The position numbers were made by a program, and so were the translations under genes. The notes beneath the pieces were generated by a model that was not told where the DNA came from, ran no database searches, and saw nothing but the letters and a program-made list of their open reading frames with translations. A DNA stretch of 64,000 nt. It comes from Pratylenchus scribneri. Lineage: Eukaryota; Nematoda; Chromadorea; Rhabditida; Pratylenchidae. The stretch covers positions 1,302,001-1,366,000 of the forward strand of contig JAQSEB010000034.1 in the NCBI GenBank assembly GCA_030063045.1. The letters run 5' to 3'. Of this stretch, positions 21,863 through 32,925 are shown one piece after another; position 1 is the first letter of the stretch, and each line of letters opens with the position of its first letter.

Positions 21863-22432
21863 AGTCCAAGCATTGAAATATCTTTTATCAGAGGAAAAGT
21901 GAAAAGGAGAAGGAGGGAACGGAAAGGCATTCACCCTAAAGATATAAATTGGTGGCCCCAAAGCAGTCAATTGGAAATACAATTCGATTCGAGCATATTC
22001 CTGCCAGCTTCCCACTATCAAATTAGGGTCAATCCTCGCCCAAGCCGCCTTATTAGTGATTTATATGCAAATTTCACCACCCAAAAATTCCTTTGTCTTC
22101 GAATTTTCCCTTTCTTTGTCCCCACAGATTGCCCCCAAAACACTGTGAGCAAAATGTCAAAATCGGCCGCGCATACCCCCCTCCGCCACATTTTGCCCTC
22201 CTTCCCTCAACCCAGCCCATTGCCCACAGAGACCACCGCTTTCCCCGACCATCCCATCCGTACACATTCTCTACCAACCATTCCATCCATCCAATTCAAC
22301 CCCATCCACACAAATATATATTCCTCTGCCCCACCTTTTCCTGAGTGGTCATTTTCCCATTGCGCATCAAAATTCACAATTTTGCCACTTTCACCCACAT
22401 TTTTAATTGTTTTGCCACCCTAAACAAAAATA

Positions 22433-25400
22433 ATGCCATCCCCTCTTCCTCCTCCGCTTCATCTCCAGCAAACTCGAATTCCAACAACCACAAACAATAA
22501 TCCAACATTTTCTTCTTCCACATTGACAAAACGACGTCATCATCTTTTGGGTGCCGGCCGAGAGCGTCGTTTGACCGTTGATTTGGGTTTGGCTTCGGCA
22601 ATGTTCAATTCCACTTCGTCATCCTCCTCTTCACCGGCTCCTCCCCTAAATAATCGTTGCCAAACGCCAACCTCATTCCCGAATGCCTCGATGAATGGCT
22701 CGTTGACGTTGACTTTGCCCCGCGGCGATCGGCCATCGCCTTCGCCAAAATGTTTCGGCAAAAATACGCACATTTTGAAGGAGGACTACGAGAGGGAACG
22801 CCTCCGTTGGGAGAAGCGATTGGAGGAGGCGGAGGGAAAATTGGCCGAGGCGGCTGTATACAATTCGGAACTATTCCAAATGAAAGCCGAATTGAACCGG
22901 AAAATCATTGATTTTGAGAAAAGCCAGGCAATTACAAATGGGGATAAGCCAAAACTAGTAGTCGCTGAGACAACTTGTCGCCGTTTATAATAATTCAACA
23001 AGAATAAAGCAACTTTTGATGATTTTAGTATCAAATTAAAGAGGAGACTTTTAGCTATCAAATAATATAAATTTTATTTAAATTCGTTTAGAATTGATGG
23101 AATTATGCCCAAAAGAATCAATGAAAATTTATTAATCTATTGTAAAGGTCATCTTAGATGAATTTTTGGTCATAATTTCCATCAATTCTTAACCAATTTA
23201 AATAAATTTAATATTATTTGATAGCCAAAAGTCTGCTCTTTAATTTCACAACAAAATTTTCTAAATTGGTTCAGTTCTTGATGAGTTATTTGAAACGGAA
23301 ACAAATTGGCCCCAATGATTAGTTTGGATGCTTCAATCTGTGGAAAATCCCTTCAAAATTCGAATCCATTTTTCAGCGGCCACTAATCGAACAAAATCGA
23401 CGACTGAATGACCGGTTGAGGGCAACAAATTTGGAGACCCGGAATTTGGAGGAAAAATTGGCGCATGTCCAAGATGATTTGCTCTCATTGCGAGATCAAC
23501 ATGATCGAGTGCTGAAGGAGAATGGAGCATTGAGGGAGCAAAGGGCATTCCCGGAGAAGTTGGAGGAATTGGGCCGATATAGGGCACAAGTGGGTTGATA
23601 AAAATGCTAATTTATTGATACCGTTTTATGATGCATTTCATTCTTTAATTATTCAAAAAAGGAGGTGTCAAAGCTATGGATATGATTACCATTTGTTTTT
23701 GGCCTATAGCTGAAGGAGGCATTAACAAATTTAGGAAGGGAATTTATTATTTGTAAGCCCAAACTGTCCTCTAAAAAGTGGCAATATTAAATTTTATGAA
23801 ATCATGTCTTAAAAAATTTTAACATGTCTTGAATTAATAAACTTGAATTTTCTAATTGACTGAAGGAAAAGAAGCTTATTTTCCAAAATTTTTTAAATTT
23901 TCAAAATAATTAGTTAAACCACTTTTTAAAGGACATTTAGTGCTTTCGAATGGCATATCGCCTTTCCAAATTGGTCGCTTCCCTATGGAGTTATGGCCAA
24001 AAAACAGCCACATACTAAATCGACACTCCTGCATCATCCTTTCTAGGTTAGGGGCCGATTTTAAACCATTCATTAAAATTGGCCTAAAATCAAGCCCAAG
24101 CCTTTATCCCAGATCCCATTGCCTATTACACAAAATGATTTGTGCCAAGAAGTGAATTGATTTATGTTTTAAAGGTGCTGGAAATGTCCAAATGTATTAC
24201 TGCCCTTCGACAATCTGCAGCCGAAAAAGACAGAAGACATGAATTGTTGGTGCTGAAATTGAAGAGAATGAGAAGGGCGGCTGCTGCTGCGCAGGAAAGT
24301 GACCGACAAAGTTGTGCGGCCGGTTCAGAGGGATCCGTAGAGGACAGTGGCTCCCTTGGATTGGACACAATTGCCGAGGATTTGGACGAAGTGGGCAAAA
24401 TTGGAACTATTAACTCTTTTAATTCCTCATTCTTTTAATCCTTATTTTCTCACTTTAATAATACGCTACTCTCGACAGAGCTGAAAAATACTGAAAAATA
24501 TTAATTTATAAAAAATTATTTTAAGGCCATAAACTTGGCCATAACGAAATGTTATGATTTGGGTTTGGGTTTAAACTTTAGAATTGGATTAATAGGCTTA
24601 TTAGGACATTAGAAGAATTTAAAGAAGTCAGATTTGGCTTAGCTTTTAACCCAAAAACGCCGATTTTTCGACTCAATTTTTTGTGTACTTAATCATTTTT
24701 TTTGAAAAATATTAATAAGAGGTACAATTAAAAAGGATAAAAATATTCCCTCAATAGGATGTGGAATTAAGTGCCGAATTGTTGATCGGTGGAAGGGCCC
24801 ATTCCGAATATGTTCTACTAAGGCAACAATTGGAAATGGCCAACGAACAATTGGCCGAAATGCAAAAGGATATGGAGAGGGCACAGGTAAGCCACAGAAT
24901 TGAATCAGGCCACTTATCTCCGTTTATAAGGATGAAGCCACTTTTGATGATTTTAGTATCAAATTAAAAAGGAGACTTTTGGCTATCAAATAATATTAAT
25001 TTTATTTAAATTCGTTCAGAATTGATTAAATTTTGACCAAAAAACAAGTGGAAATTTTGCTAATCCATAGTAAAGGTCATTTTAAATGGTTTTTTGGCTT
25101 ATAATTCTATCAAATCTAAGATAAAATGAATATTATTTGATAGCCAAAAGTCTGCTCTTTAATTTGATAGCAAAATCATCTAAATTGGTTTAATCCTTGA
25201 TGAGTTATTTAAGTATAAACGGCAACAAATTGGGCTGCTCCAAATGAATTTTGACGTCATATTTTGTACTTAATTTGTTCAGTTTGAAAATGCCGAAAGA
25301 CTTGCCGGGACAGTGGGCAAATTGAGGACGGATTTGGAGACAACAAAGAAACGGGAACGAACGCTGGAACAACAATTGGCCAATTGCCAAGCACAAAATG

Positions 25401-28400
25401 AGTTGTTGGAATTCCAATTGGTGGAATTGACTGAGGGAAATCAACAGCAACAACAAAAAGTGAGGAAATAAAGTAAATCAGATTTAATTATTACATTTTT
25501 AGAATGTCCAATTCTCTGACAAATATTCATTGACAGACATTTCCATTTCAATTCAAACAGCCGATGAACCATTTGACAATGAATTAAGGAAAAGGCACAC
25601 TTTGGTGAGAGAATTGAATACATAGACCTGTATTTTGCCCATATTTCAACAAGGAAATAACCAATTTTGGAAGGCGATATACCATTTGAAAGCCCTAAAT
25701 GTACTCTAAAAAGTTTCCTAATTAAATTTTTGATATTTTAAAACAAATTGGATAAAAACTACTTTTCCGGGACTCAATAAGGAAATTCTGGTTTATTACA
25801 CTCAAAGACATGTAAACTTTTTAAAAAATTTGGATTTCATAAATTTATAAATGTTAAATTGTAGAGCAAACTTTGGGCTTTAAAATGATATATCGCCTTC
25901 CCTGATTGGTTGTTGCTTCATTGAGCTATAAACAAAAATAATGCCAAAGTACTGAAATGAATAGAATTTAAATTTAATTCCAATTTAAACAATAAAAATG
26001 GAATTTAATCAAACTATTTTGATATGATTGAATAGAGGATTCTTTGCCCTTTAAAATGATACCAAAATTTTCATGAATGATTTTGTTTGAGAGAAATTAT
26101 ATGAATTTATATAAATGGCCTAGATTAATTTGGAGTGTATGGTATGCCCTCGGGGATTCGTCAAGTCCAAAGCAAAGGAAGAAAAAGAGAAGGGAGATCC
26201 ATCAAAAATGATACTGTTCCCTTTTCCTCTGTCAAAAAATGCAGTACCGTATTCTCCCTTCTTCTATCTTCTCTGATTTTAACCGCAGGCAAAGAAAAAT
26301 TATGTTCCTTCCACTGCCAATAAGCAAATAATGGGGCCACCAATTTTGGAAGGCAATATACCATTTTAAAGCTCAAAGTGTCCTCTAAAAAGTGGCTTAA
26401 TTTAATTTTTCGAATTTCAACATTACAAAAAATTACATGTCTTTTAATGTAATTGAATCGAATATTTTGAAGAAAAACTGCTTATATTAAAAATTGTAGT
26501 TAATTCAACGAAGCGAGATCCAATTTGAGAAGGCGATATACTAATAAAAAGCCCAAAGTATCCTCTTCTAAATTATTTATTTTTAAATTTTATGAATTCT
26601 AATTTTAAAGAAAGTTACATGTCTTTTAGTGTAATAAACTAGAATATTCAAATTGAGTGAAGGGAAAACCGCTTATTTTACAAAATATTTTAAGTTTTCG
26701 AGAAAAAATTTAGCCACTTTGTAGAGGGCATTTAGGGATTTCGATTGGTAAATCACCTTTTAGATTTGTTTCTTTTTTGTTGAAATATGTGCCAAAAAAA
26801 GTAATGGAGATACTCAAACGGAGCTATACCCCAGAATGACTGACCGAATAATGAGGAAATAATAATTTTTTTTTGAAGGGCGGAGAATGGTTGCAAACGG
26901 CCAAGGACGGAATGCGAAGGGCCATGGACTTTGCGCTGATTGGCCGAACCGAAAGGATGGCAATCAAAAATGGGATGGAGGCGATTGAATGCCTTCAAAA
27001 TGTTCGTTGCAAATTTTAATTTAAATTTTAAATGAAATTGGCCTCAAAAATTTGTAGAAAGTTGGATTTGTGGAAACCGAATTGAACATGGCAAATTGTG
27101 AAAATGGCCGATTGCAACGTGAATTGGAACAAAAGGAGGCGGAATTGACACGGCAAAGGGAGGAGGCCCAAAATGAGAGGCAACAACGAAAAAGGGAATT
27201 AAAAGTGGAATTGGAACAATTGAGGAAAGAGGTGAGGGACAAAATCAACAATATGGGATACATTTATTTTTTTGCTCATAGTTCAGTGAAGCAATAGTCA
27301 ATTTGGGATGGCGATATGCCATTTTAAAGCCAAAAGTGCCCTCTAAAAAGTGGCCTTATAAAATTTTATGAAATCTAAATTTTCAAAAAGTTACATGTCT
27401 TTAAGTGTAAATAACCAAAATTTTTTGATTGAATGAAGGAAAGCCATTTTTATTTTGTAAATTCTTTTTAATTTTAAAAAATATAGTGCTACTTTTTAGA
27501 GGATATTTAGTGCTTTCGAATGGTATATTGCCTTCCAAAATTGGCTGTTTCCTTTCTGAGATATGGCCAAAAGAATAACCTAATAAATATTGAAAAGTTC
27601 TATTTTGGAAGAAATATTTTGAAGTGGGAATTAAATATTCAAATATTTGAAAGAGGCGAGAGGAAACGGCTGCCTTCTCCCGTCAAATGGAGGAAATGAG
27701 CGGGGCACTGAATGAGAAAATCCACACAATTGGCGATTTGACCGATCGAGTGGCCGAATTGGGAGCGTAAGTTGAGGAGGGATTTTTGCCAAACTTGCCG
27801 TCATTTATAATAATTCACCAACGATTGAACCAATTTTTAATGTTTTAGTATCAAATTAATGAGTAGACTTTTGGCTATTAAATTTAATTAAATTGGTTCA
27901 AAATTGATGGAATTATAAATCAAAAAAAAAACATTTTAAATTATCTTTATTGAAGGTGGTTTTTTGGTCATAATTCCATCAATTCTGAATCAATTTGAAA
28001 AAAATTAATATGATAGCCAAAGGTATGCTTTTTAAAGTATTGGTTTATGTAATTGCTTAATAATTAATTAATGGCCAAAAGTTAGGGCCATATCCGATTA
28101 TTCTGGAGTGTAAATTGATTGATTTATAAAATTGAAGAGAATTGGATATTTGCCGATGCCAATTGACAACGGCACAAGCGGAAAATGGGAATTTGAGGGA
28201 AAAATTGGGCGAAATGTGCCGAAATGGGGAAAAGCTGGAAAGGGAATTTGGCCGAATGAAGGCAGAAATGCAAACGATGGAGGCACAAAAGGAAAGGTAA
28301 AAATATTGAAAAACATTGGCCAAAACAATTGAATTGAATTTAAGGGCGTTAAAAGAAGCGGAAGAAAGGCGAAAAATTGGTGAAAAATTGGAGGAGGAAA

Positions 28401-29393
28401 TTGGCAAAATGCGAGCAGAAAAGGAGGCGGACAAAGCAAAACAGGAACAATTGAGAATATTGAACAGAGAATTGGAGGCACAATTCAACACACAAATGGA
28501 TTTGATTGGGGCATTGAAGAGGAAATTATTGGCCGTAAATATGGTGAGGGGAAATATTGAAATTGCCGATAAGATTGTAAAGGCTTAGGCCATCTGCATA
28601 CTTAAAAACTTTCATGAAAGTTTCTCCTTAAAAACTTTCATGAAAGTTTCTCCTTAAAAACTTTCATGAAAGTTTGGCGAAACTGTGCATACTTCTTTGA
28701 TGAAAGTTTCCACTTTATTGAAAGTTTTCTTTCATGAAAGTATGCACTGAACGTCAAAGTTCTTTCATGAAAGAAACTTTCATCGAAAAGTATGCACATG
28801 GCCTTAGAAATTTATCCTAAAATAATTAATCTCTTACCCAATCGATAGATTTCGTCAAGACGCATCATTTGATTATATTTTGGCATAGATTTAATCAATT
28901 CTAAATTAGTTTCGAACCATTAAACCAAAATTGGTTTAAACCGTTTAATACCCTTTAATTGTTGACCAAACCAAAATTGGTTTAAACCGTTTAATACCCT
29001 TTAATTGTTGACCAAACCAAAATTGGTTTAAACCGTTTAATACCCTTTAATTATTGACCAAACCATAACAAATTATATACCATTCAATGCGTTTTGACCA
29101 GCTCTATCCAATTTTGGGTATTTTTGATTTTGGAATTTAAGGCAAACTCTCCTTAAACCATTAACTATTTTGGCTCTATGCGCTTTTTTTCCACAATTTC
29201 AATGTTTTTTTTTCATCAAATTAAATATTATCCCATTTAAAAGGAACAAAATGAAGCAGGCAGAAGTGGCATAAAAATGAGGCCATCATGGACGGGTGGC
29301 ACAACGACAATGCGAAGTTGTGGCGGTGGATCAACGGAGGATGAACAATATCACTCTGAGGAGGGAGGATCGGATGAAAGGAATGGAAAATAA
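22433..29393 (+). CDS. Long coiled-coil protein, family not recognised
   Basis: Twelve exons (22433-22927 or -22957, 23377-23589, 24175-24390, 24758-24886, 25283-25459, 25503-25604, 26879-27001, 27058-27231, 27654-27766, 28138-28296, 28345-28543, 29244-29393) join in frame to about 749 residues. Exon 1 is Ser/Thr/Pro-rich for 115 residues, then from LKEDYERERLRWEKRLEEAE nearly everything to about residue 700 is heptad-like coiled coil. A short polar insert (SEGSVEDSGSLGLDTIAEDL) interrupts it, and the tail is Gly/Ser/Glu-rich. No catalytic or membrane segments are visible; expected role is structural (cytoskeletal or Golgi scaffold), which is inference from composition only. Exon 1 ends either at a GC donor (AGCCAG|GCAATT) or ten codons later at CTA|GTAGTC; both keep frame. 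Nearly every long intron holds a family A, B or C element. Confidence 0.8.
22972..23313. mobile_element. Family B MITE, copy 4
   Basis: In intron 1 of the coiled-coil gene, only 15-45 bp past the exon 1 donor. Starts ACTTGTCGCCGTTTATAATA. Confidence 0.9.
23696..24009. mobile_element. Family A MITE, copy 8
   Basis: Coiled-coil gene intron 2. Left GGCCTATAGCTGAAGGAGGC is diverged; right GGAGTTATGGCCAAAAAACA. Confidence 0.85.
24485..24715. mobile_element. Family F element, copy 5
   Basis: Coiled-coil gene intron 3. Left GGCCATAAACTTGGCCATAA; right half degraded. Confidence 0.6.
24908..25233. mobile_element. Family B MITE, copy 5
   Basis: Coiled-coil gene intron 4. Left terminus lacks the ATAACTCATC piece (CCGTTTATAAGGATGAAGCC). 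Confidence 0.9.
25631..26805. mobile_element. Composite element: A copies 9, 10, 11 around a ~380-bp core
   Basis: Coiled-coil gene intron 6. A copy at 25631-25945, then a core 25950-26330 (TTGAATAGAGGATTCTTTGC, ATGGTATGCCCTCGGGGATT, purine/pyrimidine hairpin near 26170-26280), a left-half A copy 26326-26480 and a further A copy 26497-26805. The same core between two A copies recurs at 40757-41773 and 53870-54898. Confidence 0.8.
27270..27572. mobile_element. Family A MITE, copy 12
   Basis: Coiled-coil gene intron 8. Left GCTCATAGTTCAGTGAAGCA; right CTGAGATATGGCCAAAAGAA. Confidence 0.9.
27797..28045. mobile_element. Family B MITE, copy 6, truncated
   Basis: Coiled-coil gene intron 9. Right arm breaks off after GATAGCCAAAGGTATGCTTT, and the terminal ~60 bp are missing. 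Confidence 0.8.
28588..28806. mobile_element. Hairpin-rich TIR element with repeated GAAACTTTCATGAAAGTTTC palindromes
   Basis: Ends TTAGGCCATCTGCATACTT and AAGTATGCACATGGCCTTA are inverted repeats (17 of 19 match). Inside, the palindrome ACTTTCATGAAAGT occurs at least three times in tandem and ATGAAAGTTTC-type halves several more. No ORF. In the last coiled-coil gene intron, next to a family C array. MITE-like; family unknown. Confidence 0.85.
28850..29165. repeat. Family C element with 3 minisatellite units
   Basis: Flank GATAGATTTCGTCAAGACGC, about three 46-bp units at 28915-29060, then TATATACCATTCAATGCGTT and TTGACCAGCTCTATCCAATT. Confidence 0.9.
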
Positions 29394-29394
29394 G

Positions 29395-29400
29395 AATAAA
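29395..29400 (+). promoter_or_regulatory. Polyadenylation signal AATAAA of coiled-coil gene
   Basis: AATAAA begins 2 nt after the TAA stop. Confidence 0.55.
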
Positions 29401-29552
29401 ATTGTTGGATTAAAATTAATTTAAATACAAAGACATTTTCCATTGATGCAATAAAATGTTTTAAAATATTTTTCATTTATTTCCAAAATAACATTTTCCC
29501 GTAATAAACAAATTGCCGAAGATGTTTCAATATTTCATGGCCCCAGTCTTTC

Positions 29553-29870
29553 TTTTGGCCATGTCTAAATAAGTAAGCAACCAATTCAGGAAGGCGATGT
29601 ACCATTCGAAAGCTCTAAATTCCCTCTAAAAAAGAGGCTTCACTAATTTTTTGTAATTTTATATCATTTTTGTTAAATAAACGAATTTTCCTCCATTCAA
29701 TCTGAAAAATTTGAATTTATTATATTCAATGAAATGAAATTTTTAAGGCTACTATTTATAAAAATAAAATATAGACTAATAAATTTTAGAGGGCACTTCG
29801 GACATTCCAGTGGTATAATGCCTTCCTAAACTAGTTTTCGCCGCATTAAGATTTGGCCAAAAGAATGTTC
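29553..29870. mobile_element. Family A MITE, copy 13
   Basis: Left GGCCATGTCTAAATAAGTAA; right end ATTTGGCCAAAAGAATG. One of the more diverged copies. Confidence 0.8.
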
Positions 29871-30955
29871 ATTGTACTAAATTGGCTGTACTGGAAAATG
29901 CCATACCATTTCCATTAATTTCCAAAAATATTTTCCGATTTTCCTAAAAAAATTCTCGTCATTTCCTCCATCAGATTCTTTGCATTGACATTTTTCAACC
30001 CAAATAAATATATTTGTATGCCGTCATAATTACATATAATCATAAGAAATATAATAAAAAAAAGATGGATAAATGAAAAGGGGACCCAGATGTTCGGCCA
30101 CCCACGGCCTTCCATTTTTCCTTTTCATTAAAATGTTGGGCCATTTTCAATTGAAAAATATCATTGCGCGTAATATGCCCTCTCTTCCCCCAATTTGATG
30201 GCACGTCTGGCAGCCTCCTTTCCTTTTGTGTTTGCGTCCAAATGCAATTTTGCCCCTCATTATGCCCTTTTTCCCTTTGCGGGTTGTGCATATAAACATT
30301 GCTGCCCCCAAATTTTGGGTCCTCCGTCGTTAATTAATAATCGGGCATTGGGATGGCCCATTCCATTCGTCAAATTCGCCCCCAATCCATCTTCTTTATT
30401 CATTTTTTTTTGTTGGACGACCCACCCAGATCCGTCGAGCCGGGGACCCATTGGTCCGCTTTTCCTTTCCACCGCACAATTAGCGGCCCTTTGGGGGATT
30501 TGGGGATGCCAATGGGCATAAAAGGGGCCGCTCCAAATTTTCAAAGTGAAGCCGAAAGGCACCCGGCACATTACATTTCCGTTTCACGGACGCCACATCA
30601 TCCACCAAATCCCCCTTTCACCCTAATCCACCATCCATCCACCCTTTCATCATTTTGGGAGTTCATCGAACGCACATTGCCACTTTTTCCCTTTTCTTTT
30701 TGGCACATTTTCTTGGAATTCGCGCAGATCACGAGGGCGCAGTCTATTCCATTCATTTATTCATTGGCCATTCCATTCATTTTGGCACATTTCCCCCACC
30801 TTTTTTTTTATTTCCGGCAATTCATTCGTCCAAAATTCACATTTTTCCTTGCAAATTTCATTCCATCATTTTCATTTTTATTCCATTTTTTAAGGTTCTA
30901 CCTTTCATTTCACAAAAAAGTCCCTCATCCTCTTGGACTATAGAACACACAAAAA

Positions 30956-31210
30956 ATGCGTCCCATGCAGTTATTTTTCTTCCTCCTTTTGGCCATTCCA
31001 TTGTTGATTGTTTCTGCATCGGTTCGTCCTATTTGTAGCGTTCCCTTTGAACGCCAAAAAATAGACTCGAATTTCCCCAAATTTACTCTTCCCAAAGTCA
31101 AATACAATAGTCCGGTTTCACAACTTTATTTTCCGCAATTGAAGGCAAAAAGGCAATTATTATTCCAAAGTAAGAAGGCAAAAAAGTGGGCAAAGTTATG
31201 GAATGAATGA
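30956..31210 (+). CDS. Small secreted protein, 84 residues, unknown
   Basis: Single open frame starting at an ATG in an A-rich context. Residues 1-21 form a strong signal peptide (charged/polar start, FFFLLLAIPLLIV core, SA before the likely cleavage). The mature part is short, basic and has one Cys. It contains dibasic-type sites (KAKRQ, SKKAKK) that could be processed in the secretory pathway. In a plant-parasitic nematode such a protein could be an effector or a peptide precursor, but nothing in the sequence decides this. It ends 169 bp before the convergent end of the retroelement ORF on the other strand. I recognise no family. Confidence 0.5.
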   Translation: MRPMQLFFFLLLAIPLLIVSASVRPICSVPFERQKIDSNFPKFTLPKVKYNSPVSQLYFPQLKAKRQLLFQSKKAKKWAKLWNE

Positions 31211-31378
31211 AAAAGAATGAATGCTGGGGGGAAGATCGGATATATTTTATGGTGGCAATCCGAAAAGAAGGAAATCCATTAAAGTGTAAAATGTGGGAAA
31301 GTGGCTTGGGGGAATTCATCAAAAAAAAAGGAATTTGCGGATGCAACACTGCCCGGGCCAAAAATTTTCAATTCACAG

Positions 31379-32098
31379 CTAATCAACGGGTTTAAGCCAG
31401 TCAATGTCATTTGAATGTGGTAATGGTGGAGGAAATGGGAAAGTGATCGAATTTAATGGTTTTGGTTGTTCCATTTTCATCTTCTCCATTGCCAAATTCT
31501 CAATTCTCCCATCCGCCAAAATTCGCACACGCGACCAAATTGCTGATGAAGATGGGGCTTGGGGCAATACAATTCGATTGGCAGGCAACATAGGTGGATG
31601 GGTGGCCCTTGGATGGACATTGGGGGCCAAAACATTGACATTGTGGACAAGTTGGGGGGCATGATTTGTTGGCCGTGTAATTTTGGGATGGGAATAAGGT
31701 TTTGGACGGGTGCGCAAATTAATTACCTCAATTGGTTTGCCACGTTGTGGAGGTGGTGAGGGCGGCAACACACGCGGAGGCACCATTCGAGGATTGGCCA
31801 TTTCATTCGGTGGCGAAGGACTTGGAGGCAAAATTCGGGGGTGTTTATGTTGTTTCGTTGTTTCATCCGGAGGTGGGCCCTTTGTTGCATCCATTTTGGG
31901 AGAGGCGGCAGGTGAAGAAGCATCCATTTGATTGTTAGGTGAATTGGCCGGAGATGAAGCATATGAAGAGAGGGAAATGTCGTCTTCCATTTGTTGATTA
32001 TTTGTGGTTGTTGTGGGATCAGGAGGGTGGTTAGACATAAGATTAAGGTGGGATAGGATTAAATGGATTGCCTTTTGGTGGATTTTTGGTCTTGACAT
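31379..32098 (-). CDS. Pro-rich ORF downstream of pol, unknown
   Basis: A 239-residue open frame beginning 52 bp beyond the previous ORF. Composition is Pro/Asn/Ser-rich with PPSPSPP and PPRVLPPSPPP tracts and no transmembrane segment; a more ordered C-terminal part contains IWSRVRILADGRIENLAMEK. It is the most distal ORF in the retroelement orientation. It could be an accessory retroelement product or an unrelated host exon; I see no known domain. Confidence 0.4.
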   Translation of the reverse strand: MSRPKIHQKAIHLILSHLNLMSNHPPDPTTTTNNQQMEDDISLSSYASSPANSPNNQMDASSPAASPKMDATKGPPPDETTKQHKHPRILPPSPSPPNEMANPRMVPPRVLPPSPPPQRGKPIEVINLRTRPKPYSHPKITRPTNHAPQLVHNVNVLAPNVHPRATHPPMLPANRIVLPQAPSSSAIWSRVRILADGRIENLAMEKMKMEQPKPLNSITFPFPPPLPHSNDIDWLKPVD

Positions 32099-32149
32099 TT
32101 TAAAAAATAAACTAAAAATGTATGAACGGAAATTGGGGAATTGGGTGAA

Positions 32150-32710
32150 TCATGGGTAATTCTTCATTTCAATCTCATTTGTAGGGTTATTGGTAGAGAT
32201 ATTGGTTTGATTTTGGCGTGTTTTGCGAATGAAAATTGAATGGAAAACCAGGATAATCTTAATAAGAATGGAAAATGCAAAGAGGATGAGGGCACAGAGT
32301 ATGAAAGTGGACAATTCGGGTTCCTCATAGAAAAATTGGCCAAGGGCATCAAGACCCATGTATAAGGCAGCTGTCCCCAAAATTGTGGCACAACCCTTGA
32401 AGAATTTGGCACGGGGGTTGGGGCTTTTGCCAAGATTTTTGCCAATAACAAGATGTTTGGGTTTAGGGGGACGGGCTTCTGCAATGGTGAGGAAAATAAA
32501 GAGAACAATTACCAGGAGAGTGGGAGGGGGAGTCCATTGTTTACGGCGTTTGGTGCGGCATGAATTCTTTTGGCAAATGAAGCAGAAAAGGCCGATAATA
32601 AGGATGAACATAATCACAAAAAATGTCAATTTGGCGAAGAATTCGGATTTGGTTTGGCTTTCCATGAAAATATTTACACTAATAATATCAATTGAAAGTA
32701 AGCTGCCCAT
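32150..32710 (-). CDS. Retroelement-associated membrane protein ORF (env-position)
   Basis: 186 residues with three hydrophobic stretches: about 30-48 (FFVIMFILIIGLFCFIC), 64-76 (LLVIVLFIFLTIA) and 135-158 (LSTFILCALILFAFSILIKI). A basic loop (KNSCRTKRRK) lies between the first two, and a hydrophilic Asn-rich tail follows. It lies directly after pol, where envelope-like genes sit in some nematode BEL/Pao elements, but has no motif that proves an envelope function. It overlaps the end of the 83-residue ORF. Confidence 0.5.
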   Translation of the reverse strand: MGSLLSIDIISVNIFMESQTKSEFFAKLTFFVIMFILIIGLFCFICQKNSCRTKRRKQWTPPPTLLVIVLFIFLTIAEARPPKPKHLVIGKNLGKSPNPRAKFFKGCATILGTAALYMGLDALGQFFYEEPELSTFILCALILFAFSILIKIILVFHSIFIRKTRQNQTNISTNNPTNEIEMKNYP

Positions 32711-32925
32711 AATAGCAGTAGATAAAGTGTGGTAAATAAAATTAGTTTGATGAGTGAATTTGGTTTATAAGCTGCAAAAAATGGGATAAAAATATAAATT
32801 AATGGATAAATGAAAAAATGTTTATAAAATGTTCGTATAAATGGCAAAAAATATTTTAAAATGTTCCGCGGAGCGCGCTGGGGGAGGGCGGAAATGTTTA
32901 CAATGTGAGAATGTTGAAGATTCAT
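32674..32925 (-). CDS. Short membrane ORF overlapping the pol stop
   Basis: 83 residues. Its ATG overlaps the pol TGA (ATGA arrangement at 32922-32925). Two long hydrophobic segments rich in Phe/Ile/Leu. Its 3' end overlaps the next ORF in another frame. It could be a separate product or the start of a spliced or frameshifted envelope-like protein. Confidence 0.4.
   Translation of the reverse strand: MNLQHSHIVNISALPQRAPRNILKYFLPFIRTFYKHFFIYPLIYIFIPFFAAYKPNSLIKLILFTTLYLLLLWAAYFQLILLV

Larger units (their letters stand above)
18987..22432. other. Intergenic region
   Basis: Holds a partial family C flank (19855-20040, only about one minisatellite unit), family B at 20768-21097, a 26-nt poly-C tract at 21291-21316 and family A at 21546-21862. 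Open frames at 19224-19815 and 20118-20508 show neither family features nor compatible splice neighbours. The last 500 bp upstream of 22433 are C/T-rich. Confidence 0.6.
29394..30955. other. Intergenic region
   Basis: One family A copy (29553-29870) and long C/T-rich sequence before the small secreted gene. Open frames at 30195-30943 are low-complexity Phe/His/Pro translations and are not supported as genes. Confidence 0.55.

Noticed and set aside
21701..22423. 240-residue plus-strand frame upstream of the coiled-coil gene
   Set aside because: It starts inside the right arm of a family A copy and continues through C/T-rich promoter-like sequence.
30195..30943. 196-residue plus-strand frame
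   Set aside because: Phe/His/Pro-rich translation of C/T-rich DNA that runs up to the promoter of the small secreted gene; no domain or splice support.
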